Both the position numbers and the translations under genes were made by a program. Shown piece after piece: positions 51,501-57,990 of a DNA stretch of 64,000 bases. Source of the stretch: Spirosoma oryzae (GTDB lineage Bacteria > Bacteroidota > Bacteroidia > Cytophagales > Spirosomataceae). Numbering within the stretch: the first letter of the stretch is position 1; each line of letters opens with the position of its first letter. The notes under the pieces were generated by a model, which did not search any database, was not told the DNA's origin, and was given only the letters and a program-made list of their open reading frames with translations. The stretch is from NCBI RefSeq assembly GCF_003002825.1, contig NZ_PVTE01000009.1, positions 62,001 to 126,000 of the forward strand, written 5' to 3'.

Positions 51501-51756
51501 GGTTCAGTAGTTTATTCCGGGCTAGGCGGACTTTGGTTTTGAAGGGATCTTCCGCTTCAAATAGGAAAGAATTATGAAACGTTTTATGACCTATTATAAG
51601 TCCTTTACATCGAATAAATGTACCAAATAAAGTAACTTCCTCTACTTGAAATACCTGCCCTAACAGATCCGTTATATCGGGAACTTCCTGATTTTCGGGA
51701 TTAGTTAAAACAACCCAATCTCCTTTTTTCAGTTGCAAGGCTTCTTTTTTTCTCAT
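51493..51756 (-). CDS. Array paralogue 1 (promoter-proximal)
   Basis: An 87-residue member with a longer basic N-terminus (RKKEALQLKKGDWVVLTN, GD at 12-13), LLGQVFQVEEV near 31-41 and AEDPFKTKVRLARNKLL (D70, DPFK). Its first 56 bases overlap the end of the unrelated membrane protein gene upstream, so the array has been joined to that gene without a spacer. Confidence 0.78.
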   Translation of the reverse strand: MRKKEALQLKKGDWVVLTNPENQEVPDITDLLGQVFQVEEVTLFGTFIRCKGLIIGHKTFHNSFLFEAEDPFKTKVRLARNKLLNHD

Positions 51757-52045
51757 CGAGTATTTCCCTTCCTTGTTTATCCAGTTTTTCCCATAACCCC
51801 CAGACCAGATCGTTCTGATACACCGTTCTGGTCATTAAGCCAATCCGGTTCAGCTTTTCGTAGCAGGCCAGAATCTCGGGAATTGTCCCGGCTTTCCAGA
51901 TTTGATTCTGTAGAGCCAGCCAGTCGTTGACAAACTGATCTTTCTGGGCTCTACGGGGCTTTAGGACAACCGATCTGTACCAGCCGTATCCCAAAGCCCC
52001 CAGTAGCAAACAATTGATTACTGCCCACTTAAAAAGCTCGTCCAT
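51701..52045 (-). CDS. Small membrane-anchored hypothetical protein
   Basis: A 114-residue protein with one N-terminal hydrophobic helix (WAVINCLLLGALGYGWY, residues 7-23), then a basic stretch (KPRRAQK) and a helical charged domain, probably facing the cytosol. It is not related to the array. It overlaps its upstream neighbour by 28 bases and the first array gene by 56 bases. No family recognised. Confidence 0.65.
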   Translation of the reverse strand: MDELFKWAVINCLLLGALGYGWYRSVVLKPRRAQKDQFVNDWLALQNQIWKAGTIPEILACYEKLNRIGLMTRTVYQNDLVWGLWEKLDKQGREILDEKKRSLATEKRRLGCFN

Positions 52046-52482
52046 GCGGATGGTCCGGTTAGTTTCTGTTTATTCTCTTCCTGGCTTTTAGTCAACAGGA
52101 ATGATTCAACCTGCTCTCGGAACGTAAAGGGTAGATCACTCACGTGCTGCTCCAGGTATTGTTCCATCAGATTCACAACCTCAGCCTGGATATAATACGG
52201 TTTGGTCAGTTGCTGAGCCCGGTCATCATTAGTGAAGATACCCAGATAGGAATCCCGGTGATGGCCGTATACGACTTCCAAATCGTCCAGGTAAAACGGA
52301 CTGCTCTGCATTTCGGAAGCTCCACTAACCCAGACATAAGCCCGACCATCGTCGTAGATATGTTTCTCCCGGATGAACAGGTAAAATTCCAGTTTCATCA
52401 TGTACTCTTCCAGCAGACTACTGGGTTGAAAACCTTCCCGGAGCCGGACAATTACATTTTTGGCTACCTCGTCTTTTCTCAT
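52018..52482 (-). CDS. Hypothetical protein (154 aa)
   Basis: A mixed alpha/beta protein with many aromatic residues (LEFYLFIREKHIYDDGRAYVWVSG) and a helical C-terminal third (YYIQAEVVNLMEQYLEQHV). I see no catalytic motif. The start overlaps the end of the next upstream gene by 4 bases, so it belongs to the long operon that runs into the array. Confidence 0.65.
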   Translation of the reverse strand: MRKDEVAKNVIVRLREGFQPSSLLEEYMMKLEFYLFIREKHIYDDGRAYVWVSGASEMQSSPFYLDDLEVVYGHHRDSYLGIFTNDDRAQQLTKPYYIQAEVVNLMEQYLEQHVSDLPFTFREQVESFLLTKSQEENKQKLTGPSAWTSFLSGQ

Positions 52483-52925
52483 GATACCTTGATTTTGTCA
52501 AACTTGATTCCATACCCACCCCAGCCATGTTTTGGCTCGATAGACTTCTCTCCCATCACGGCTTCCCAGATTTCTTCAGACGTAAATTCTACAGCAGCTT
52601 CTTCCAGTAACCAATCAATCAGATGTCTTTTACTTAATGAATATCGGATCAGGTCATAATTGGTATCGTCCCGACCCAGATAGGTGTTGGTAATTAAAAC
52701 CGAGTAGACGTAGGTTTCCTCGTCTGATTGAATACGAGTAAGTTGGTAACCATCCGCTTCCAAGGCTTTCAACATCCGATAAGCCAGGTAGGTAGCATTT
52801 TCGTTATCCGTTGGAAACCAGTCTACGTAAGCTTCTGTCATCAAATCAAGAGCCTGGTTAATTTCATCCCGTTTGTCAACCGAGACGGTTTTATCGGCCC
52901 AATCGGGCAGTGGAAATAGATTCAT
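52479..52925 (-). CDS. Hypothetical protein (148 aa)
   Basis: ATG 52925 is preferred because it forms an ATGA overlap with the upstream stop; the longer frame runs back through another gene. The product is acidic, begins NLFPLPDWADKTVSV and has a helical centre (EINQALDLMTEAYVDWF) with a glycine-rich end (KHGWGGYGIKFDKI). A similar length and composition to its downstream neighbour is noted, without a shared motif. Function unknown. Confidence 0.62.
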   Translation of the reverse strand: MNLFPLPDWADKTVSVDKRDEINQALDLMTEAYVDWFPTDNENATYLAYRMLKALEADGYQLTRIQSDEETYVYSVLITNTYLGRDDTNYDLIRYSLSKRHLIDWLLEEAAVEFTSEEIWEAVMGEKSIEPKHGWGGYGIKFDKIKVS

Positions 52926-53236
52926 AGTTTGCTTAGTTGTTCCTGTAGATAAGCCCGGTACCAGGTATGGCAGAACTCCACGGCCTGATCCAGTTTTTTG
53001 AATTCTTTGGTTGGAATATCTTTGATCCAGGCAGAAACCGATTGGACATCCCATTGAGATGATTTTGTTCGAGGACATACCCACCAATGTTTCTTTCGGA
53101 TTGTTTTTATTCCAGTATCCCTTGGAACATTATCGTGGCCTTTCAGAATATCAAAGGGCATAAAACCCTCCCAGACTACTTCTTGGTAATCATCGGAGTC
53201 CGGGTAATTATCCAGCCGTTTCAGCGTGTAATTCAT
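52922..53236 (-). CDS. Hypothetical protein (104 aa)
   Basis: A Trp-rich protein with a basic centre (TIRKKHWWVCPRTKSSQWD) and a helical end (FKKLDQAVEFCHTWYRAYLQ). It overlaps both neighbours by 4 bases (ATGA in each case). I do not recognise it; the aromatic and basic content would suit nucleic acid binding, but this is only a remark on composition. Confidence 0.62.
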   Translation of the reverse strand: MNYTLKRLDNYPDSDDYQEVVWEGFMPFDILKGHDNVPRDTGIKTIRKKHWWVCPRTKSSQWDVQSVSAWIKDIPTKEFKKLDQAVEFCHTWYRAYLQEQLSKL

Positions 53237-53523
53237 GGGTTGTCAAGTTTAGCTTTAGTCTGAAAGATCTTCCACAGGAATTCAAGTGAGTCTGGTATAG
53301 CGTGTAAGTGATGATCTTTTAACCAGTAGGAAAATTGAATCAACGAAGAATCTTCAGATTGAAGAATCAGTTTACGTCGGCTATCTACTTTGTAATCATG
53401 TTTGACACAATCAGTCCAGTACGAAGCCAAGTTACCCGGAAAGTCATCATAGTACAGATACCAGGTAGTGGGTTTTTCTACGGTTGTTTCAGTTTGGTTT
53501 CCCGGATCAGAAATATCTTCCAT
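53233..53523 (-). CDS. FLWKxF-family paralogue C
   Basis: A 96-residue member of a second duplicated family. The shared C-terminal block is YWLKDHH-x-x-AIPDSLEFLWKIFQTKAKL; the N-terminal part has WYLYYDD, matching YLYYDAD of paralogue A (53692-53937). It overlaps paralogue B by 46 bases. The family is not known to me. Confidence 0.68.
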   Translation of the reverse strand: MEDISDPGNQTETTVEKPTTWYLYYDDFPGNLASYWTDCVKHDYKVDSRRKLILQSEDSSLIQFSYWLKDHHLHAIPDSLEFLWKIFQTKAKLDNP

Positions 53524-53711
53524 AGAAAATCGATGTTAGCAGGTGGTCCGTTTCTATATCTAACTCGTAGGTAGTCCCGAAATAACTTCAGATTTTGTTT
53601 GTCTGAACTCTTTAGTAATACCGGACTTGCAATCCGACTAGCACTGTTGAAAACAGCGTAACCGTTAAACCAAGTCAAACTGTAAAAAAGACTATATTCC
53701 GGAGTTTCCAT
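53478..53711 (-). CDS. FLWKxF-family paralogue B
   Basis: A 77-residue member with the C-terminal block FRDYLRVRYRNGPPANIDFLWKIF, broken here as RDYLRVRY and NIDFLWKIFLIR. Its N-terminal half (LFYSLTWFNGYAVF) differs from the other two. It is the most divergent of the three and the most likely to be decaying, although the frame is open. Confidence 0.6.
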   Translation of the reverse strand: METPEYSLFYSLTWFNGYAVFNSASRIASPVLLKSSDKQNLKLFRDYLRVRYRNGPPANIDFLWKIFLIRETKLKQP

Positions 53712-53937
53712 CGGTTTCCAACTGTTGTTTGGTCAGGAATACTTTCCACAGAAACTCAATCGAATCGGGTACGGCTTGAAAGTGATGTTCGTTCAGGTAA
53801 TGCTTGAATTTCCAGATATTTAGATGATCATCACTTACCAGAATTGATTCCAGAATGTAATAACCCTGTGTACCAATCCAGTACCGGTCAACATCTGCAT
53901 CAGCATCGTAGTAGAGATACCTGAGTTTATCTCTCAT
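53692..53937 (-). CDS. FLWKxF-family paralogue A
   Basis: An 81-residue member: RYLYYDADADVDRYWIGTQG at the start and KHYLNEHHFQAVPDSIEFLW, then KVFLTKQQL, at the end. It aligns well with paralogue C, including HH-x-x-A(V/I)PDS. The start overlaps the HAD-protein stop by 4 bases. Confidence 0.68.
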   Translation of the reverse strand: MRDKLRYLYYDADADVDRYWIGTQGYYILESILVSDDHLNIWKFKHYLNEHHFQAVPDSIEFLWKVFLTKQQLETDGNSGI

Positions 53938-54422
53938 AATCGATTTAGAATTCGACCGGCCCGATAAACATGATTATGGGTCAAACCGGCATACGGATCG
54001 ATCTGAATAAATCGATCGGCCTGCCAGAGTAGAAAGTCAGAATCATCATCGAAAATCACGTAGTCAACCGGTTCAATACCGTACTGAGTATTGGTTCTGA
54101 GCCACATAAGGACCTCTACTCCCCGAACCCGGTGATCGGTCAACGGTGTACAGCCAATAACCCGTTCGTCATAGGCAAACCCGGAATCTCTCAGAACCTG
54201 TAAACACCGTTCTTTTCCGCTGGCCCGCCAGGTAGAACTGATAACCACTTGAAGCTCGGGAAACTGACTCAGTAGCAGATTAAGGTTATCAATGGTCCGC
54301 TGGTCAAAATCAGGTTTATCAGCTGCTACGGCTTCACCAGCTTGTATCCTGGTGTACCAGTCATGATTGAACAGTTCGTGGTTTAGGACTCCGTCAAAAT
54401 CAAGGAACAGGTATTGCTTCAT
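53934..54422 (-). CDS. HAD-superfamily phosphatase-like protein (HAD_SAK_2 type)
   Basis: A 162-residue HAD protein. Motif I is FLDFDGVLN with nucleophile Asp8 and acid/base Asp10, motif II is ISSTWR near residues 81-86, and motif IV is FDDDSDF near 124-130. The length, the FDGVLN start and the lack of a large cap fit the HAD domain of Swiss-army-knife RNA repair-type proteins, found in phages and mobile elements. A 5' or 3' end-healing phosphatase is plausible; the substrate is not shown. Confidence 0.85.
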   Translation of the reverse strand: MKQYLFLDFDGVLNHELFNHDWYTRIQAGEAVAADKPDFDQRTIDNLNLLLSQFPELQVVISSTWRASGKERCLQVLRDSGFAYDERVIGCTPLTDHRVRGVEVLMWLRTNTQYGIEPVDYVIFDDDSDFLLWQADRFIQIDPYAGLTHNHVYRAGRILNRL

Positions 54423-54465
54423 CAGTTATATCTGGACTGGTTTTGGGTTGTTTCTTCGTCTACCA

Positions 54466-54708
54466 TTAATGGCTATTTGCTTTTTTAAGAGCCTGTTTTT
54501 TGTTCCGAGCCATAATCGTTTTACCCCGGATAACAAATGGGTGAAGCTGGTTCGAATTATCATTTTTGTACATATCCGATTGATCCGGAGTCATCGGTGG
54601 CGGGCTATACGGATTACCATTTGATCCAGTATAGGTTCCGTGGGTTACTGAACTCATAGCGGCCATAGCTCCCATCATAGCCATCATTCCTTTTAAACGG
54701 GAAGTCAT
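54466..54708 (-). CDS. Small hypothetical protein with Met-rich start
   Basis: An 80-residue protein: a Met/Ala-rich amphipathic start (MMAMMGAMAAMSS), a Pro/Asn/Gly-rich linker, and a C-terminal HPFVIRGKTIMARNKKQALKK block that may be a small nucleic-acid-binding or docking segment. It is the first gene after the terminator at 54735 and could head the long operon. Family unknown. Confidence 0.6.
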   Translation of the reverse strand: MTSRLKGMMAMMGAMAAMSSVTHGTYTGSNGNPYSPPPMTPDQSDMYKNDNSNQLHPFVIRGKTIMARNKKQALKKANSH

Positions 54709-54734
54709 AAATCAATTAGGTTTGGTTTAAACGT

Positions 54735-54764
54735 AAAACGAGCCGGTCAGCATAACCAACCGGC
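54735..54764 (-). terminator. Terminator after the 162-residue hypothetical gene
   Basis: On the minus strand the stem GCCGGT/ACCGGC (54742-54747, 54759-54764) with an 11-base loop is followed by TCGTTTT. It separates the 54792 gene from the long operon. Confidence 0.65.
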
Positions 54765-54791
54765 CCGAAAGTCAGATAAAGCAAATCGGTA

Positions 54792-55280
54792 TTAAGCCGC
54801 CAGCAGCATAGGTTCCAGACCCAGACTAACCAGGTCAACTTCGGTTACCTTGTCCAGTGAATCCGTCCAGTAACCACTGTCGATGAGTCCCTGGGCCAGT
54901 TCCCGGTTCAGGTTTTGGGAAAAGCCCGGATTGGCAATCAGGTAGATCGTTTTCATCGGAGCCAGATCCTCGGATTTCTGGGTAAGCTGATCCCGCAGCA
55001 GTTTCAGAGCGATAGCCTTGTTGCGGGCATTCTGGGTCCGCTCTTCCATATCAGTTACTTTCTTCAGCTGCTCATCCAGTAGCTCCTGAACAACACTGGC
55101 ATTATCCAGACAACTCTCGAAGGTCTGGGTAGTCAGATCGATTTCCATTCGAACGGTTTTACCCTTGAGTTGATCCGGCAACAGATCCAGGGCTTCCCGG
55201 CGGGCAAATAAACTACGGTTGAACTCCAGAACGGTTACGGCTTCATTCTGTTTTACGCTGATATACTGGTCAGAATTCAT
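54792..55280 (-). CDS. Hypothetical coiled-coil protein (162 aa)
   Basis: The N-terminus YISVKQNEAVTVLEFNRSLF is followed by a helical, heptad-like region (residues 70-110, VVQELLDEQLKKVTDMEERT) and a C-terminal segment with FSQNLNRELAQGLIDSG. Codon use and GC content look higher than in the array genes. It has its own terminator, so it forms a separate transcription unit. No function recognised. Confidence 0.65.
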   Translation of the reverse strand: MNSDQYISVKQNEAVTVLEFNRSLFARREALDLLPDQLKGKTVRMEIDLTTQTFESCLDNASVVQELLDEQLKKVTDMEERTQNARNKAIALKLLRDQLTQKSEDLAPMKTIYLIANPGFSQNLNRELAQGLIDSGYWTDSLDKVTEVDLVSLGLEPMLLAA

Positions 55281-55390
55281 TGGTTAGGTAGAATTTGGTT
55301 GATTGGGAATAAAAACTGAGCGAATGGTCTACAAAGAAAATCGGGTTCGATGAAACTACCAACTGGTACAGTTACATCGATTAACAAATA

Positions 55391-55409
55391 GTTTACATTG
55401 TTAGTAAAC
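55391..55409. promoter_or_regulatory. Possible operator upstream of the 54792 gene
   Basis: A 19-base inverted repeat, GTTTAC-N7-GTAAAC, lies 110 bases before the gene start in an otherwise empty A+T-rich stretch. It has the size of a repressor site; no matching second copy was found nearby. Confidence 0.35.
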
Positions 55410-55516
55410 GGTTTTTGATACCCCATTTAATCCCCTGACCGATCCGACTTTTAATCCGTACTTCCCCCTACCCCAGGGGTACCCCGGCCGGTTGTAAACC
55501 AGCGGTTCGTTTACCG

Positions 55517-55603
55517 TTACTTCGGCAGACTATTCTGAAAACACATCGCCTGCTGGTAGTCCTCGAAGGTATACGGGATACCATCAACAAGAATCTGGTA
55601 CAT
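55517..55603 (-). CDS. Possible 28-residue microprotein
   Basis: ATG 55603 to TAA 55517 encodes 28 residues, starting MYQILVDGIPYTFEDYQQA. It begins with a strand-like 'YQILVDG' that recalls the 22-residue frame at 62917-62985 (SYVLINGVVV). It starts 12 bases after the membrane-protein stop upstream, which supports co-transcription. Evidence is limited to the open frame, position and the resemblance. Confidence 0.35.
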   Translation of the reverse strand: MYQILVDGIPYTFEDYQQAMCFQNSLPK

Positions 55604-55615
55604 AGCTAGCTGGTT

Positions 55616-55852
55616 TTAGTTGAGTTGATAGGTTTTGACTTTTCGGATGGACAGCCACTCGGCTTCTTTCTGGGTAAGTTCCCGTTGCCGGTCCCGGTAG
55701 TATAGGTTTACCTGGGACATGGCCAGCAGGGTCAGGATGATACTGGTTACTCCGCCACAGGCCAAAAGCGATCCGTCGAGCCGGGTATAGCCAATGAGAG
55801 CCGATTCACCCATAAGTAAAGCCACAAAGAAAATAAGCCAGGAAGTTGCCAT
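55616..55852 (-). CDS. Small two-span membrane protein
   Basis: A 78-residue protein with two hydrophobic helices (WLIFFVALLMGESALIGY and GGVTSIILTLLAMSQ) and a charged C-terminal tail (YYRDRQRELTQKEAEW). It has the size and form of a phage holin or small toxin-like membrane protein, but no lysis genes are near. Function unknown. Confidence 0.6.
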   Translation of the reverse strand: MATSWLIFFVALLMGESALIGYTRLDGSLLACGGVTSIILTLLAMSQVNLYYRDRQRELTQKEAEWLSIRKVKTYQLN

Positions 55853-55967
55853 TGGATAAACAGTTGATGGGGTTACCGAGTTGATTACGTAGCTTTACAC
55901 TGTGATGCTGCCGGAAGAGCCGGTCAGGAATACCCCGTGGGTTATCCTGGTCTATCACGAGACTAAA

Positions 55968-56006
55968 AAGCCGGATCTGTTGTCCTTTAAGGATCAGATC
56001 CGGCTT
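55968..56006 (-). terminator. Strong terminator after the YGK-family genes
   Basis: A 12-base perfect stem (AAGCCGGATCTG at 55968-55979, complement at 55995-56006) is followed on the minus strand by a T tract. It ends the operon of the three YGK-family genes. Confidence 0.85.
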
Positions 56007-56030
56007 CACTGTTTAAAAGGTATTTAGGGA

Positions 56031-56381
56031 CTACAGGTCGATGTACTCAATGACTGAACCCGTTGATTCCGGAGTTTTGGTATCAAAGAGACGAATCAAT
56101 TCAGCCTTTCCATACCTGATGGCTTCTTCGGCGGACTTAAACCAGGTATCCGAATCCTGGTATCGGTAGTTTGCCGGACCATTTACATACCCCCAGTCAC
56201 TGGTCAGGGTTTCTTCCAGTAGGTATTGATCTTTTTTAACGAATCGATCGTCTATAAGGCTACCTGATTTTATCGGCAGATAGATCCGACACTGGTAATT
56301 CAGTTCCGGTAATTTAGCTGTATCCAGCAGCGCATGAACAAACGGCTTCAATCCAGTAAATTGATTGTCAACAGGTGGCAT
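56031..56381 (-). CDS. YGK-family paralogue C
   Basis: A 116-residue member of a third duplicated family. The C-terminal signature reads FKSAEEAIRYGKAELIRLFDTK, then SVIEYIDL at the end; the N-terminal half has KPFVHALLDTAKLPEL, and the middle an LLEETLTSDWGYV stretch. It aligns over its full length with 56393-56716 and with the C-terminal half of the fusion protein at 56729. The shared order (KPF, LPE, LL-E, W-G, EA-YGK, VIE) suggests a small alpha/beta domain of unknown role. Confidence 0.72.
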   Translation of the reverse strand: MPPVDNQFTGLKPFVHALLDTAKLPELNYQCRIYLPIKSGSLIDDRFVKKDQYLLEETLTSDWGYVNGPANYRYQDSDTWFKSAEEAIRYGKAELIRLFDTKTPESTGSVIEYIDL

Positions 56382-56392
56382 AACGGGTTGGT

Positions 56393-56716
56393 TTACAGGT
56401 CTACGTATTCGATTACCGATGATTGCTGGGCTGGCTGGGGTGTACCGAAGATGGTCAGGAGTTGTTGTTTACCGTACTCGATGGCTTCCTGGGGTGTGTC
56501 GAAGAGTTGATTAACATCAACACGGTTTCTATACTCTTTATTAGTGAAAGTCCCCCAGACATTATACAAGCTTTCTCCCAGTAGTTTAGTGTTGGGTTTC
56601 TGAAATCTCTCCTCTATCTGACTAATTGAATTTACGGGTAAACCGATTACAGGTATATACTTAATTTCGGGAAGTATTTCCCGGCTGATTTGATAGGTAA
56701 CAAATGGCTTTTTCAT
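56393..56716 (-). CDS. YGK-family paralogue B
   Basis: A 107-residue protein starting KKPFVTYQISREILPEIKY, with LLGESLYNVWGTF in the middle and FDTPQEAIEYGKQQLLTIFG, ending SSVIEYVDL. Its N-terminus corresponds to residue 77 of the upstream fusion protein, where an internal Met is kept. It lies 12 bases after that gene and 11 bases before paralogue C. Confidence 0.72.
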   Translation of the reverse strand: MKKPFVTYQISREILPEIKYIPVIGLPVNSISQIEERFQKPNTKLLGESLYNVWGTFTNKEYRNRVDVNQLFDTPQEAIEYGKQQLLTIFGTPQPAQQSSVIEYVDL

Positions 56717-56728
56717 AACTATCCCGGA

Positions 56729-57280
56729 TTACAAGTTGACAAATTCGATGACGTTGGTGGATTCAGGCTCCGGTTTACCGAACACTCGTTGTAGCTCGGC
56801 TTTTCCGTAGGCCTTGGCTTCTTCGGGGGTATCAAAGATTGCTCTGCTCATTTTGTACCGGTAGGTATCTTTCTGATTCCTTCCACCCCAACGACTACCC
56901 AATCCTTCACTCAATAACGTTTCAACTGAACGGTATTGCTGGACAATCATATTACCGCCGGGTTCAGCTGGAATAAAAATACCAGCCTTGTACTTGACGG
57001 CTTCTGGGAGCTGATCATCATCGATTAAAGCCGAAACAAAGGGTTTGTTCATGGGTTTAACGAGTTTGAAACGGGTGTAACGGAAATTCCAGGTATTTAT
57101 GTCTGTATCACCAATGAGCGTGATGAAATCATTGGCTTTGTTGGAATAGCCATTGTTAGTAATTTGGTCTACCTGATACTCTTTTCCTTCGACCAACTTA
57201 GTTAACGGCTCGGAACAATTGGATGGAGATTTAGCATCAATACAGATGACCTTGTCACCCGGTTTGAACGGATTAGCCAT
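56729..57280 (-). CDS. Fusion of array-type domain and YGK-family domain
   Basis: ATG 57280 gives 183 residues. Residues 1-76 begin ANPFKPGDKVICIDAKS and contain LVEGKEYQVDQI and RYTRFKLVKP, matching the front and middle of array paralogues such as 50194-50451 (NPFKKGDWVVCID). Residues 77-183, beginning at an internal Met in MNKPFVSALIDDD, are a full YGK-family copy, with TPEEAKAYGKAEL and NVIEFVNL at the end. The DPFQ helix is missing; the second domain takes its place. This looks like a read-through fusion of two formerly adjacent genes. The further upstream ATG is rejected, since its extension shows no homology. Confidence 0.8.
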   Translation of the reverse strand: MANPFKPGDKVICIDAKSPSNCSEPLTKLVEGKEYQVDQITNNGYSNKANDFITLIGDTDINTWNFRYTRFKLVKPMNKPFVSALIDDDQLPEAVKYKAGIFIPAEPGGNMIVQQYRSVETLLSEGLGSRWGGRNQKDTYRYKMSRAIFDTPEEAKAYGKAELQRVFGKPEPESTNVIEFVNL

Positions 57281-57305
57281 GGTGTAACGGGGATTTAGTT
57301 GTGGA

Positions 57306-57533
57306 TTACTGTTTAGCTGGGAAGAAGCCGCTACGTCCGTACCGGTTCTTGAGTACTCGTTCACCCTCAACTGTTCGGTAGTAGATTTTCAGAGCCCGGT
57401 ATTTCAGGTTATTACCCAGAACAAAGTCAGAGAAGGTTAAGCTGGCAGCCGGCTTATCAAGTGAGGTATTCAGTAGATCAGTGGTTTCCAGCTCCAGATT
57501 GAAGTTTAACTCATTGATTGGGTGTTGAATCAT
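57306..57533 (-). CDS. Small hypothetical protein (75 aa)
   Basis: ATG 57533 is preferred to the one 33 bases upstream, though both are possible. The protein has an acidic first half (NELNFNLELETTDLLN) and a basic C-terminus (YYRTVEGERVLKNRYGRSGFF) that could bind nucleic acid. It lies between the fusion gene and the 57573 gene in the same direction. Not recognised. Confidence 0.55.
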   Translation of the reverse strand: MIQHPINELNFNLELETTDLLNTSLDKPAASLTFSDFVLGNNLKYRALKIYYRTVEGERVLKNRYGRSGFFPAKQ

Positions 57534-57572
57534 ACGGATTGTTTGGTGGATTGAATAATGGATCAAACAGGC

Positions 57573-57980
57573 TTATTCATCGGTTACAGCCAGTCCTTTT
57601 GGAATCAGGTTACCGACGTCGTAGTACAACGACTGAAGCCAGAGTACGGCTTCGGTAGAGTCACTCAGGTACTCAATTCGTCCAGGGTCCTGATTAAAGT
57701 AGTCAATGATGAAATCGTCCGTATGAGCTGATTCTGGATGAGTCAACCGGAACAGCTCGATAACGTGGCTGATTCGGATCTGGGAGAGTGGTCGAAGAAC
57801 CGGCTTGACAAAGTTGGGATGTACCGTAGTGGTATAATCCGTTTTGCCTGGTTCAGTCACCCGGTACGTAATGTGATGACGGGTTAACTCGGTGATAGTG
57901 GATCGTTCATTAGTCACGCCCATCCCGTTGATCTCGATGGGTTGACCGATGTGGTAATAGGTAATGGGCAGGTAATCCAT
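57573..57980 (-). CDS. Phage-type 'IGQ...LRPL' hypothetical protein
   Basis: A 135-residue protein with YYHIGQPIEINGMG near residues 8-21 and KPVLRPLSQIRISHVIELF near 59-77. This order, a glycine-containing entry strand and then (R/K)P-I/L-x-L before a helix, resembles a small family common in Bacteroidota prophages. The last third is acidic and helical. No activity is known to me. Confidence 0.6.
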   Translation of the reverse strand: MDYLPITYYHIGQPIEINGMGVTNERSTITELTRHHITYRVTEPGKTDYTTTVHPNFVKPVLRPLSQIRISHVIELFRLTHPESAHTDDFIIDYFNQDPGRIEYLSDSTEAVLWLQSLYYDVGNLIPKGLAVTDE

Positions 57981-57990
57981 GGGTTACGGA

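Larger units (their letters stand above)
47460..51756 (-). repeat. Tandem array of sixteen divergent paralogous genes
   Basis: Sixteen consecutive minus-strand genes encode 81-105 residue proteins of one family. The shared plan is an N-terminal G-D-W/F/K-V motif, then an acidic patch, Y-x-I/L-G/N-x-I/A-Y-x-V near residue 30, a variable middle of strands, and a C-terminal (L/E)-DPFQ-x-KV-x-x-(A/T)-R helix. Sequence identity between neighbours is low outside these motifs. Two groups are visible: VQLV with KVLEAR (47460-49683) and WVVC with TKVR (49676-50451 and 50956-51756), with two outliers between them. The short strand-rich N-terminus suggests an SH3-like barrel; that is inference. Confidence 0.9.

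Noticed and set aside
47460-51756. CRISPR-like or other DNA-level repeat
   Set aside because: The periodicity of about 265-300 bases comes from coding paralogues; there are no short identical direct repeats with spacers.
55806-56009. Minus-strand open frame of 67 codons
   Set aside because: It reads through the strong terminator hairpin at 55968-56006 and overlaps the start of the membrane protein gene; no family pattern.
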